DNA of 64,000 nucleotides from Juglans regia (taxonomy: Eukaryota; Streptophyta; Magnoliopsida; Fagales; Juglandaceae): assembly GCF_001411555.2 (NCBI RefSeq), contig NC_049903.1, positions 17,899,234 to 17,963,233 on the forward strand. Direction: 5' to 3'. The translations under genes were made by a program, and so were the position numbers. Below the pieces are notes generated by a model. It saw nothing but the letters and a program-made list of their open reading frames with translations, did not search any database and was not told the DNA's origin. This document shows, piece by piece, positions 20,841 to 32,240 of this stretch (the stretch's first letter is position 1; every line of letters starts with the position of its first letter).

Positions 20841-22932
20841 TAAGGCTGAGCAAAAATCCAAAAATTGACTCCGAATCTGACTCCGCTCCGACAAAATGGA
20901 GTTGGATTCAAAGTCTTTTTTAATTTTTCAGTCAGAGTCATAATTGTGCTAGACCGACTCCGACTTTGATTTGATCCAACTCCGACTCTGACTCCGACTT
21001 TGTCCTCTGACTCTAAGTCCAATATTGTACATATGTTGTAAAAAATATGTATTTATCTATACATTTATCATATATACTAGTATAGTTATATAATTAAATT
21101 CAATAATATACTTGTATGAGCTAATTATTATAAAATAATATACTTATACTATAAAAAAATAGACTAATAATAATTTAGTATATGTACACATCATAGTATT
21201 ACAACCATACATAATTGAGTATATATAAAAGTTAGACACTAGTATTAAAATAAGTCTAGTATAATAAGTTAATAACACATAATACTAATTTACTAAAGTA
21301 TAATAACATACAATTAGACATAAGAAATAAGGAGTGAAAACTTTTTGGTTCGGACAAAAAAACCAATCGGACCGAATTGTTTGGTCTAGATTGGACTGGA
21401 CTGAAATGCTTAATGGTTGGTTTTGGTCCTATTTGTATGGAGATTTCAAGAATCGATCCGGTCTCGGGGTGAGGTTTTTTCACCCCAGACTGGACGGAAC
21501 TGACAGAATTACAAATATATATATATTTTTAAATACTTTTTTATAAATTATATTTATTATTTTATATAGTAGTTGTATAATTGAATTATGTAATTTTAAT
21601 CTAACCTATTATCGTTGACAATATAAAATGTTAAATATATAATTATTAACAGGCTATCAATTAACTAATATATCATATGACTCATGATAAATCATAAATT
21701 CATAATATCATATGCAAATATTCATAATATTTTATGCAAAGATACATATTCTATTTTTTTCCTTTTATTTGGAGTTTGGATGCTATTGCATTTTTCAATT
21801 TGATTTTCTCTATTTTTTTAAGTTTTTAACTTGAGCGCTGCTACTCTGCCACCTGAGCAGTACCGTTCAAACTGATCGCAAGCTAGTTTTGTAAGTTTTT
21901 TTTTTTATTTTTCTATTCACATTTTTTTAATATATTTAAATATTTTTAAAAAATAAAAAAATACATCAAAACACTTAAAATCACTTCCTTAATTACTTAG
22001 TAAAAAAAAAAAAAAAAAAAAATTAACCAAGCCATTTGAGTGGTACACTTGGGGAGGCAAAATAACTTTTCTCTTTTAACTTTATTATAGAGAATGAATG
22101 GATATGAATAATTTTGATAATTTTTCCAAAATTTTTTAGGCTATTTTTAAATACAAAATGTGCAAATAAAGTTAAATTGTTATATTACTAAAAATTATAA
22201 ACATTGCTGGATTTGTTTTTATACTAATGGGCCGAAAATAAACATTTTGGTTTTTTTTTTTTTTTTTATATAATGATGGAGTGAGAATTTGTATGATTGG
22301 GCCCTCATTTTAAACTAGCCTAGACCGATACGGACCTACCGGCTTGATAGTTAATGGTCTGGTCTGATTTGGAAAAATGGTGGATCAAAATTTTCGGTTT
22401 GCGACCCCCTTGAACCAAAGTAGACCGGACCGTTTACACCCCTAAAATTAAGTCTAGTGTAAGAATAAGTTATTAATAAGTTAAACACTAGTATAATATA
22501 ATAACATGTAATACTATAATATAGAAATAATATAGAAATAAGTCTAATTTTATAAGTTAATAACATATAATACTATAGTAAAATAAAATGTAATTAGATA
22601 CTAGAAATATAATGTAGTACTCTAATATGAAAACATGTAATTAGAACTATAGTACTATAAGTCTAGTATAAAAATAAATTAGATATTAGTATAGAAGTAA
22701 ATCAACAGTGAATGATTTAGTTTTAGTTTTTAATTTTTTGGAGAAATTAAAATTTGAAATCCCACAAAAAATTCTTTTTTAAAAATGGGCTAAATATGAA
22801 GCTAAAAAGTTAAAAAACATTCCAAATCAAACTCTACTTCGAAAAGTTAGAGCCAGAGTCGGATTGGAGTCTACACAAGTCGAAGTCAGATTTAGGGGAA
22901 TCCAACTCCGACTAAGTCGGTGCTCACCCCTA
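20841..22932. mobile_element. Non-autonomous hAT element with 8-bp target duplication
   Basis: The ends are TAAGGCTGAGCA at 20841 and, on the minus strand from 22932, TAGGGGTGAGCA, the usual hAT terminal form. Flanks are TCGACGAG (20833-20840) and TCAATGAG (22933-22940), six of eight matching. Both ends carry many (GACTCC)-like words (CCGACTCTGACTCCGAC and complements). The interior is AT-rich with no transposase. The insertion splits the coding region described at 20730-23859. Confidence 0.75.
21328..22444. mobile_element. Second hAT-like element nested inside the first
   Basis: The right end on the minus strand reads TAGGGGTGTAAACGGTCCGG and the left end TAAGGAGTGAAAAC. Both are followed by GG(A/T)CCG-rich sequence made of words such as GGTCTAGATTGGACTGGAC. 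The interior is AT-rich and includes a possible MULE-type MITE at about 21830-22060. No transposase and no clear target duplication. Confidence 0.5.
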
Positions 22933-24059
22933 TCAATGAGTTCAACTACATAACTTGGCAGGGCAAGAGTTTGAGGTCCCTTTTTATTGCTAGAAGGTGG
23001 ACTAGCATATGCGCACTGACAGGGGAAGATATACATGCATATGCGAGACATGCCACAGTCTGAAGATACTCACACTGTATCTATAAGTGGTGCTGAGTTG
23101 AGGTATTGGCAGAAGTCTTCACCAACCTACTTGGGACCCCCTAAAGATTATGACCATGATGACGACTTCTTTTGTCTCACGGGGAGATACCGCACCCCAT
23201 TTGAGATGAAGAATTCATTTTAGCAGAACATGCTGCTCCAGTGTTTCAGGATGTTGTAACTCACACTTGCAACAAATGTAGATTCGGTGGCACATAAGGC
23301 CACCTTCAGTCGGACTCGTGTGTAGTTCCTTCTATGCTTGGCACGTGGAGATCCTGTTGGCTTGCCATTGCAGGTATTTATGAGGAACCACTAAGCCAGT
23401 GTCATCTCTATCGACAACCTTCCATATGGGGTGATCATTACTCGTTTGCAACCATAGCATGGAGTGCCACTCCAAGTTGATGAGTGGTTGGTTGAGCAAA
23501 TGAGCCCATTTGACATGACCTCACATTGGCGCAACCTTGGGTAGGCGGAGGTGCATGCTCGGTGTGAGGTTGTGCCTTTGCCAGATCTTGCATCACCGAC
23601 CCAGCCTGAGGTTGGTGTTGCTCTTCACAACGGGAGTACTAGTGCGTAACTGATGGGTGGAGCTACAAGGGATGCACGTCCTACTTGGCTCTATGCGATT
23701 GTGTCGAATATTATTGCTCACGTCGACATACAGATTGGTTCGCTTCGGGCATCAGTAGAGGACAATATGTCCTCAATTGGACATCATTTAGATATCCTCA
23801 ACGAATAGTTAAACACGTTGTCGGATGAATTTCATACTTATTTACACAACGAGTTTTGAGCTCCACTGATCCATTTTTTACTTTCATTTTATGTCATTTT
23901 CTTTTTTCTCTTTGTGCAATGAACAATACCAATTAATATATTTTGTGTATATGTATTTAGCTTAAAAAAAAAAAAATTTAATGTTTAATGTCGTGTTTAA
24001 TATTATGTTCCTTGTTTTAGTTTGGATATTTAAAATTTTCAAATTTAAAGTCCAATATA

Positions 24060-24420
24060 GATGCGTTCGAACGTTAAGCATATATGTTCTCACATTAGTG
24101 CATATCGTGCGCACCGGAAGAAATTATGTTTGAACGGTATATCAATAATGTTTGCATGTTGCTAGTAACATTTCAAAGTAACTCAGCTAAACAGTATAAA
24201 TGTAATTTTAAAACAGTACGTTTGCAAGTAAATCTAGTAAAATTCAAATAAACTTTAACATTGTTCGATATCTATAAATATATATTTGAATGCACTATCT
24301 ACGTTTGCATGTTTGATGATATACATTCAAACGTACTTAACTACAAAGCAATAACATATTGTTAACGTTCGAACATACAAATCTTAAAAGTTCAAATGTT
24401 GGTCAAATTATCTTCCAATT
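24060..24420. repeat. TTCGAACG palindrome array 4
   Basis: Variants of the same palindrome (ATGCGTTCGAACGTTAAG near 24060, TAACGTTCGAACATAC near 24363, and GTTTGAACG, CATTCAAACGTAC forms between). Together with arrays 2 and 3 it brackets the plus-strand decayed gene. Confidence 0.7.
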
Positions 24421-24424
24421 TTAG

Positions 24425-25168
24425 TGATGGTTTAAAACTACCGGCGACTAATTTATCGCCGCTAAAAAACTAAAAGTTAAATTCTCCTAAACCAGCGATG
24501 TACAAATCGCTACTAAAACATCAATACCAGCGATTAAAAATTCACCGCAAAAAAATTTAAATAGCAGAACGTAAATTACGGCGATACTAAAACTCGCTGT
24601 CTATAAGTATATAGTGGCGATTTAAATATCGCCACTATATACTTATCGAATTGAAAAGTCAATTAGAAGCGAGTAAAAACTCGCTGCAAAATAGTATTTG
24701 GCAGCGATCTAATATTCGCTGGGAAATACTATTAATAATATTGCGGCGATAAAAAAATCGCCGCCTATTAATAAAGACCGGCGATAATTAATCGCTGCCA
24801 TATGCAACTATACGGCGATTTTGATATTACGGCGATTTTGGTGAGTCGCTGGCAAATATATTTGGCAACGATATTTTCATTTTTAGCGGCAAAAATTAAT
24901 CGCTGCAACTAATCTATCCCAGCGTTAACAACAGAATCCTATATTGATTTTGCGGCGATTAAGTTGTAATAAGCAGCGAAGACAAATTTGCCGGGATATT
25001 AATATATGGCGGCGAGTTTTGGGTTCCGTTGGACTAGATCTAAAGTGGGGCGTTAATACCGGCGATCTTGCAGCGACTTAAAAATCGCTGGGGTAGATGT
25101 ATGACAGCGATTTTGGGTGTATAGCCAGCGATACATAATCGCTGGTAAAAGTGTTGAACCTTGTAGTG
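24425..25168. mobile_element. CACTA-type terminal region with GCGATTAAAAATCGC repeats
   Basis: The right end read on the minus strand begins CACTACAAGGTTCAAC at 25168, the canonical CACTA terminus. The preceding 740 bp is packed with short direct and inverted repeats of (C/G)GGCGAT...ATCGCC(G/A) type, including a 44-bp hairpin with perfect 19-bp arms at 24603-24646. This is the familiar subterminal repeat style of a widespread plant CACTA group. The left terminus is not seen, so either it is truncated or the left part belongs to the neighbouring element. No coding sequence. Confidence 0.7.
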
Positions 25169-25350
25169 AATTTTAAACTGACTCAAAAACTAAAATTTGT
25201 TTTAGTGAATATTGGTGTGGGTTTTTTTTTTCCTTTTTTCATTTTTTTTTTATCTCTACTTAATTAGTTTTTGAAAAATAAAGCTGAAGGTAGAACATTA
25301 TTTAATGTATTATTAAGAATTGACATGGAATGGAATGGTTGACGTTGTTG

Positions 25351-25420
25351 GTACGTATATAGTGGAGCCTAATGAGTGAAAATTCGTACGTATATAGTGG
25401 AGCTTAATGAGTGAAAATTC
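25351..25420. repeat. 35-bp perfect-length tandem duplication
   Basis: Units 25351-25385 and 25386-25420 both start GTACGTATATAGTGGAGC and differ at a single position (C/T). It appears recent. Confidence 0.9.
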
Positions 25421-25823
25421 ATCCATATCATGACAAAAAAGATTGATGTGGCATTTCCACGAATCGAAAGATTATAAAGATCACGAAAAGTTTAATATAT
25501 ACTAATTAAAAAGTGCCAATAAGATCAGCATATAAATTCTTGAAATATATATAAGATTTGTTTCTCTCTATCTTCTATATGATAAGTACTACTGGCCGCA
25601 TATAGAGAATTTTAAGGGATTCAGATCATTTCCATGTCTTTCACATGCACGATCCAACGAAATTAATTAGGTGGTGAGTCTAACAGTACTAGTGCTAAGT
25701 GCTAATTAACTACTTTCTTGAAGATGCACAAACTACAGGTGGATGTGTTTTTCTTTGAAGGATGGAATTTGAGGAAGCTCGGGACCAGTTGAAGTTTCGG
25801 CCTTCAAGTAAAGGATCACGTGT

Positions 25824-25824
25824 G

Positions 25825-25861
<37 letters not shown>

Positions 25862-25870
25862 ATATATATT
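25824..25870. repeat. TA microsatellite
   Basis: A run of TA dinucleotides with one TTTA interruption. Confidence 0.95.
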
Positions 25871-26408
25871 GTGAGCAATCACGTACCATTTGAGAAACTA
25901 ATCAAGACTTGTGGAAACAGTTTATGCACGTACGTTGAGCTTGCATCTATGTATATTATAACTAGCTACTAATATGTTAGGTTTAAGATCATTAATCCTA
26001 AAAGAAAAAAATCAATCATTTCTAATAATTATTATATTTTGTATCTCCAAAAGCTCAATTTTGATATTATTGACTGACGTTAGTACGTCGTGAGTAAGAA
26101 CTCCATGCTTCGTATTGATGTCATAAAGGAAGATCAGAAGCAACGATCCCATGATATTTAAAAACTTGATCAGCCTTGAACTTCTTTCATTTCTCAAAAA
26201 ACAACCTTTATAGATAAAAATGTAACGGCATTGTGTCACAAGTTTGATTAACCAGAAGCAGATTGAAGGGGGCAGACGGAGGCCTAGTGTGGCCGGAGAC
26301 AAAAATTTGGCTTGGGGGCGGATTTATATGTTGATTTTATGTGTACATGTATTTTTGTTTATGTATATGTATGTATTATGCCTTTAATTACAAGGAAAAT
26401 TTGACAAC

Positions 26409-27703
26409 ATATTTTAGAGTCATCTCATTTTCTGAAGGGTGAGGTTATTACTGACAAAGCAATTAACAGGGAAGCATTCAACACAACTATGGAAAAAGTG
26501 TGGAGACTAGATGGCTGGATTCAATTCAAAGCAGTTGGTGATCACAACAGATTTTTACTAGAATTTCAACATGAGTTTGATAAAAAAAGTTATACTAGGC
26601 CATGGTCTTTCGATAGAAATCTGATCTGTATCCAAGAATTTGAAAGAAACATTCCAGCAAAAGATATCTCCTTCTCCAAAGTGTGCTTCTGGGTGCAATT
26701 ACACAACATGCCTTTGGCATGCATGACAAAGGAGATTGGCTTGCAAATAGGATCGGTACTTGGTGAAGTCCTAAGTGTGGAAGCTGACGATAAAGGCTTT
26801 GGTTGGGAAAAATTCCTAAGAGTGAGTGCTGAGATAGATATCACAAAATCATTAATCCGTGGTAGATTCCTGAAAGTTGATGAGAAGAAAATGTGGATCC
26901 CTTTCAAGTATGAAAGACTCCCTATGTTCTACTTTCATTGTGGAGTTATCATACATTTGAGGAAAAGCTGTCCGAGAATGAACCAAGGCAGTCACTTGTC
27001 TGATGAGGCACAAAGCCAATATGGATCATGGCTACGTGCATCCCTTGCACAAAACAATAACAGTGAATCAAGGAAGTTAGGGGGAGAGCCAGCAGCACAA
27101 TCAAAGGTTGATCAAGAACATAAATTGTTCGACGAGAAACTCAAGCAGGACAATGGAAAAGGCAACTCCAATTCTCAGGCACAATTAGGGGTGACAATTG
27201 AGAAGATCCCTGAAACCAAGGAGAAGATTGCTCAATCAGAAAAAGCTAGAATAATGTAGATTGTCTTAAATTAAAGGAGTGAGGGGGAAAATGACTTGCC
27301 ATCACCTATGACTTTCACTACTCGCCCTCCTGAAGATGGTACTGGCTCAGAAAAGGAAAGTCTCTCCATATTGAATTCTAGTCCCCAAAATAAGGAGATT
27401 ATGGAAGGTGTGGATGACAAGAATACAAAAGATGTAGAGAAATTTGTTTCCACCAACTTTTTAGCTGACTCATTGTCTAATCAAGTAAGTTCCCTAAATC
27501 AGTTTCTTTCTAATCAGATTAAAGTTCTAGCTCAACCTAAAAAACAAGCTAGCTGGAAGAGAAGAACTAGGAACAAATTTTTTAATGATCAAGCTATCCC
27601 CCAAGATATTACCAAGCAGATTGGAGAGCAAACTACAAAGAAATGGAATGATGGTGAAGGGGAGATGATGGAAATTAAAAATATGTTTATACTAAAAAGC
27701 TAA
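26409..27703 (+). pseudogene. L1 no. 1 ORF1 (DUF4283 and zinc-knuckle, gag-like)
   Basis: The reading starts upstream of the first ATG (EVITDKAINREAFNTT), so the start codon has been lost to 5' truncation. The DUF4283-type part follows: EKVWRLDGWIQFK, RPWSFDRNLICIQ, VCFWVQLHNMPL, EIGLQIGSVLGEV. WIPFKYERLPMFYFHCGVI and HLRKSCP then form a zf-CCHC_4 type knuckle, whose first cysteine appears replaced (YFHC instead of CFHC). After QYGSWLRASLAQ the frame breaks near 27258 and resumes in 27296-27703, ending with a basic tail (ASWKRRTRNKFF). In plant L1 elements this protein binds the element RNA. Confidence 0.8.
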
Positions 27704-27777
27704 GCACATGCTCACTAATGAAGGGTGTTTTAACCAAGAAGGATTGGCCATGGCTGCTAAGAAGCCCCACCAACAGC

Positions 27778-29082
27778 CATGAGTTACCTAAGTCGGAACT
27801 GCTGGAGGCTTTGTCGTGGGGTTTGGAAACCCTCAGACAATTAGAGAACCCCACCAGATGGTGAAGGCTAAGTTCCCAGGCTATATTTTTTTGACTGAGA
27901 ATAAGCGTGGTAGGAACAAGGTGGAGAAAGTGAGGAAGAGTGTTGGCTATGAGCACAATTTTATTGTTGATAGTAAGGGTCTAAGTGGTGGTATTGCTTT
28001 TTTGTGGAAAGACCACATAACTGCTGCTTTAGAATCATATATCCAAAGTCACATATCTTTAAGAGTCACAGATCCAGGAAGTGGCAAGCTCTGGTTTCTA
28101 ACAGGTTTTTATGGGAATCCTTTGACTGCTAAAAGGATGTCCAGTTGGAGTTTACTTAGAGCTTTAAAGCCAAGCATGGAAGTACCACGATTATGTGTTG
28201 GAGATTTCAATGAGATACTCCATCAGTTTGAGAAATGTAGGGCAGCAGTGAGGTCATTTCGTCAATTGGAGACTTTTAGAGAAGCTGTAGAAGACTGTGG
28301 ACTCAATGACCTAGGCTACATTGGCAATAAATACACATGGACCAACAACAAAGAAGGCAAGCTATTTACCAAAGAAAGACTTGACAAAGTTTTTGGAAGT
28401 TCAAACTGGCATGACTTGTACTTTGGAACATCAACGAGAACTCTTACAACACAAAGCTCAGATCACTGCCCCTACTGGTTGCAATGCAAAACAATTGGAG
28501 TGATGCTAGGAAAGGGGAAAAAATATTTAGATATGAAACCAGTTGGGCTCAGAGAGAGGACTACCACTCAATTATTATGGAGATGTGGAACAAACTTGCA
28601 CTTGCTACCACTAAGCTTATGGTTACTACTACTGGGCTATAAAGATGCAAAGATAAACTTACAGATTGGAGTAGGAAGACTTTTGGTAACCAAAAAAGCC
28701 AAATCTCTTCCAAATTGAACTAGATCCAACTACTTCAGAAAAATAACCAGGGTGACTTGACAAGCAATATTAAGCAACTGCAGAGGGAAGTGGATTTATT
28801 GTTAGAGGAAAAAAATCTCAAGTGGAAGTAAAGGGCTAAACAAAGATGGCTAAAGGAAGGGGATAGAAACACAAAGTTCTTCCGTACATGTGCAAACCAA
28901 AGAAGAAAAACCAACTCCATAAACAAAGTAACAGATGAAGTTGGTAACTTGGTAACAGAACCTGCAGAGATCAGCAAAGAGTTTCAAATATACTTCCAGG
29001 AGCTGTTTAATCTTCCTGACCTAAAGGTATTGAAGAATGCTTGCAGTCCATGAAAGTAAATGTTGAGATGAAAGCTTCTCTT
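27778..29082 (+). pseudogene. L1 no. 1 ORF2, 5' part: endonuclease and linker
   Basis: It begins near GFGNPQTIREPHQ (the usual start of an L1 apurinic-type endonuclease) and continues FLTENKRGRNK with the catalytic Glu, GGIAFLWKD, LTGFYGNP, VGDFNEIL (catalytic Asp/Asn), NKYTWTNN and SSDHCPY (catalytic Asp-His). After about 28500 the frame shifts. The linker to the reverse transcriptase reads AKQRWLKEGDRNTKFF and EISKEFQIYFQELF. It ends at the CTCTT target site where the gypsy element inserted; the rest of ORF2 resumes at 43893. Confidence 0.85.
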
Positions 29083-29422
29083 GATGTAGGATAGAAGTGA
29101 GAAGGAGGACTAGAAACAGAGTAATAGGAAATAGAGAAGAGAAATGAACTAGAAGAGAAGAGAGGAAGAAGAAGAAAGCGAAGAGGGACTGGAAGGAGGC
29201 GGCTAGCGCTCAACTCTGCATTCAAAATAACTACCTTCCAATATTCCTTAAGATGTCTTTAAGTAGTAGGGCAATACAAACCCTAAATGAAATAACTAAC
29301 ACATTAATAAAATAACAAAATAGAAAATATCTTTAAATAGTAGGGTAATACAAACCCTAAATAAAATAGACAAGACATTAATAAAATAAATAAAACATTA
29401 ATAGGAGATGTCCTCATCAACT
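29083..29422 (-). repeat. Outer gypsy element, 3' LTR
   Basis: A 340-bp LTR, nearly identical to the right copy but with about 16 extra bases near 29145. Bounded by GATGTAGG and CATCAACT on the plus strand. On the minus strand it is preceded by the purine-biased CCAGGAG tract that would prime second-strand synthesis. Confidence 0.88.
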
Positions 29423-29491
29423 CTCCTGGGGTGGAAAAGCTTGACTCTGTCGAGTTGACGAGTCACACTAAGGCTGCAATCAATCACCCAA

Positions 29492-32240
29492 CTATAAGCT
29501 AAGTGGTTGAGCACGCTTCTTCTGACGGCCATAAACACGTGTAAGTGGAGGTATGGTGTCCCTATCGACTTCTCTAGAATAGGTGGCTGGTGACCCAGGC
29601 AAAGGAAGATCCTGCTGGCTTTGATAAAGCTTCAATAAATCTGGATCAAGCTGCTGGAGTGTTTCTTTGGGAATCCATGTACAGTCAGAATCTGGTCAAT
29701 CGACCCAATGAACAACGAAACGCTGAACCTCTCCATCATTTGTCAACACAATTTGTTCATCTAGAATAGTATCAATTTTATCTTTGTGTGCTGTGATAGA
29801 TGGTAGTGGATTAGGAGTGACAAAAGGTTCAGGGTCAGGGTTCACAGATGGAGGCAGAAAAGGATCACCGGAGGGATTGAAATGGCCTTTGTAAGCAACT
29901 AAGTCCTCAACATTGAAAGTAGAGTGGTAACCAAAATGTAATGGAAGATCAATAATATATGCATTTGGACCAACACGCATTAAAATTTTAAAAGGACAGC
30001 ACTACGTGCTTGCAATTTGGAAGCGGATCCAGGTGGATGCCGTTCCTGTCTAATTCGAATCATAACATAATCCCCAACTTTAAATTCAACATATCGTTTA
30101 TGCAAATCAGCTCGCAGTTTATATGATGCATTACTGGCCTCAAGTTGTTTATTGATCTCAATATGCAAGTCATGAAGATGTTGAACAAAAGCCTCAGCTG
30201 ACACAGATACATGAGCATGAGGAGACATGGGAATAAGGTCTAAAGACTTCCTAGGTTTGTAGCCATGAACAGCTTCAAAAGGACTCATACCTATAGACCG
30301 ATTCACCGAACTGTTATATGCAATCTGAGCTGTAGGGAGGATCAAATCCCAATTCCTAAGATTTTCCTGGACCAGACATCTTAATAAGTTGCCAAGACTG
30401 CAGTTAACAACTTCAGTTTGACCATCTGTCTGGGGGTGGTAAGCAGTGGAGAATTTCAATTTAGTGCCAACCATATGCCATAGGGTTCTCCAAAAATGAC
30501 TTGTGAAACGAACATCCCTATCTGAAACAATAGTCTTAGGAAGACCATACAACTTGACAATCTCGTTAAAGTACAACGTAGCGACCTTAGACGCATCTAA
30601 ATTTTTGCTACAAGGGATAAAGTGAGCCATTTTCGAGAAACGGTCCACTACAACAAAAATAGAATCATACTTCTTTAGAGTGCGTGGAAGTCCTAACACA
30701 AAATCCATACTAACGTCTTACCAAGGACAACTAGGGACAGGAAGGGGTGTGTAGAGACCAGTATTTTGTCGCTTTTGTTTGGCTAATTGACACGTGTTAC
30801 AGGTGCTAACTATTTTAGCCACATCTCTCTTCAAGCTAGGCCAATAGAATTGACGTTCAATCTCTCTTCTATGGTCTTATCATGTCCAAAATGTCCAGCC
30901 AAGCCTCCGGCATGAAGTCCGAGGGATGCACAACTTATTGGTTTTAAAAAGATAACCATCCTCCAAATGGAAACCATCAGTGGTATCCGACTGCCCGCTT
31001 TGCAAAGCAAGAAAAGTTTTCCTAAAATCAGGACAAGACTCATACTCTTCCTTAAGTCTTTCAAAACCTATGACCTTGACATTCATGATAGACAAAAAGG
31101 AGATACGGCGGCTCAAGGCATCAGCTGCTTGGTTCTCAACGCCCTTCCTATGCTTTAAAGCAAAAGAATAAGCTTGCAAATATTCAACCCAACGGCCATG
31201 CCTAGAATTCAATCTTTTCTGGGAATTGAGGCAGCGGAGGGCCTCATGGTCTGAATAAAGAACAAACTCCTATAATAGCAAATAATGGCGCCAATGGCGC
31301 AAAGCTTGCACAACCGCGTGCAGTTCCTTATCATAGGTAGAGTACCGTTGTTTGGCATCATTTAACTTCTCACTGACATAAGCAACAGGGTGGCGTTCCT
31401 AGCTAAGAACTCCACCTATTCCTACCCCTGAGGCATCACACTCGACCTTAAAAACTTTGGAGAAATCAAGAAGTCGCATGACAGGAGCTTCCGTCATTCG
31501 CTTCTTGACTAACTTAAAAGCCTTAGCTGCTTCCAATGCCCACTGAAATTCTCCCCTCTTCATGCACTCTTGATAGGAGCCATGATTGTGCTAAACCCCT
31601 TAATAAAACGACGATAAAATGTAGCCAAACCATGAAAACTCCTGACATCATGTATAGTCTTGGGCTCAGGCCAACCAACAATGGCCTGAATCTTTGTGGG
31701 GTCAGCAGATACTCCAGTAGAAGACACAATGAATCCTAGGAAGACAACCTGATCGGTGAAGAAAGAGCATTTCTTCACATTAGCATACAGATTTGTTTCA
31801 CGAACAGTGGAACAAACTTGTGTGAGATGATCAAGATGTTGTTCCTTAGTCCTACTGTAAACGAGAATGTCATCAAAGTAGACGACGAGGAACTTACCCA
31901 TGAAAGGCCAAAGAGCTTGTGTCATAACTCTCATAAAAGTACTTAGGGCATTAGTTAGTCCAAAAGGCATGACCAACCACTCATAAAGGCTGTCCTTCGT
32001 CTTGAAGACACCTTCCACTCATCACCCTGGCGAATTCTAATTTGGTGATACCCACTCTTTAAATCAATCTTCGAAAATATTGTGGCACCAACCATCATAT
32101 CTAACATATCATCAAGCCTAGGGATGGGAAATCGATATTTCACTGTGATCCTATTAATGGCACGACTATCAATGCACATTCTCCAAGAACCATCTTTCTT
32201 AGGAGTCAAAAGGGCGGGAACTGCACAAGGACTTAAACTC
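29492..32240 (-). pseudogene. Outer gypsy pol: RT (most), RNase H, integrase, chromodomain (broken)
   Basis: Minus strand, from 32240 leftward. The RT blocks are [47 protein letters not shown] and [10 protein letters not shown] (catalytic YxDD-type site intact). RNase H follows: [35 protein letters not shown] and HRKGVENQAADALSR. Then comes integrase: HH-CC zinc part (GGLAGHFGHDKT, CNTCQLAKQKR), SMDFVLGLPRT, VDRFSKMAHFIPC, VSDRDVRF, AYHPQTDGQTE. GDYVMIRI and, last, FVVHWVD...DSDCTWIPKE form a chromodomain-like end. Stops occur at GVLS, LLL and HWVD (the last probably CGA to TGA), with frameshifts near 32000, 30890 and 29980. Not functional. Confidence 0.88.

Larger units (their letters stand above)
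20730..23859 (+). pseudogene. Decayed plus-strand gene, 'putative plant transposon protein'-like, split by a hAT element
   Basis: A splice acceptor (TGTTTTTAGCAG) precedes an exon at 20730 that reads DISHKCTTRKHVWEGTLDNL, then a stop, then TKSEIKIDE. After removing the hAT insertion and one copy of its target duplication the frame continues directly as FNYITWQGKSLRSLFIARRW at 22941, then GEDIHAYA. Later blocks in shifting frames include ISIDNLPYGVIITRLQP, DEWLVEQMSPFDMTSHWR, EVVPLPDLASPTQPEVG, and a C-terminal helical part GSLRASVEDNMSSIGHHLDI, ending TYLHNEF and TGA at 23857. LPYGVIIT followed by a Pro-rich linker and C-terminal coiled coil is the pattern of the domain called putative plant transposon protein, which has no settled function. 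Six or more stops. It is flanked by TTCGAACG arrays on both sides. Confidence 0.55.
17320..24425. mobile_element. CACTA-related complex with TTCGAACG arrays (probably more than one element)
   Basis: The left end at about 17320 reads ACTACTACAACATAATG and is followed by inverted GACGG/CCGTC words, then an array of TTCGAACG palindromes, then the last exon of a Transposase_24-type gene on the minus strand. The same order occurs in the second copy at 62001 onward, so the left end is secure. Further arrays lie at 19690-19860, 20260-20650 and 24060-24410. The region also contains a copia fragment, a hAT element and a plus-strand decayed gene. I cannot find the right terminus of the first element, so this may be two related elements or one heavily rearranged one. 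Confidence 0.55.
25169..26373. other. Spacer before the L1 insertion
   Basis: Non-coding. It includes the 35-bp duplication at 25351 and a TA microsatellite, with only short unsupported frames (for example minus 26012-26302). Confidence 0.45.

Noticed and set aside
20748..25168. CACTACACGAAAAC at 20748 as the left end of the element ending at 25168
   Set aside because: Only the first seven bases match the right terminus, the flanking triplets differ (GTG versus AAT), and the sequence is part of a coding exon.
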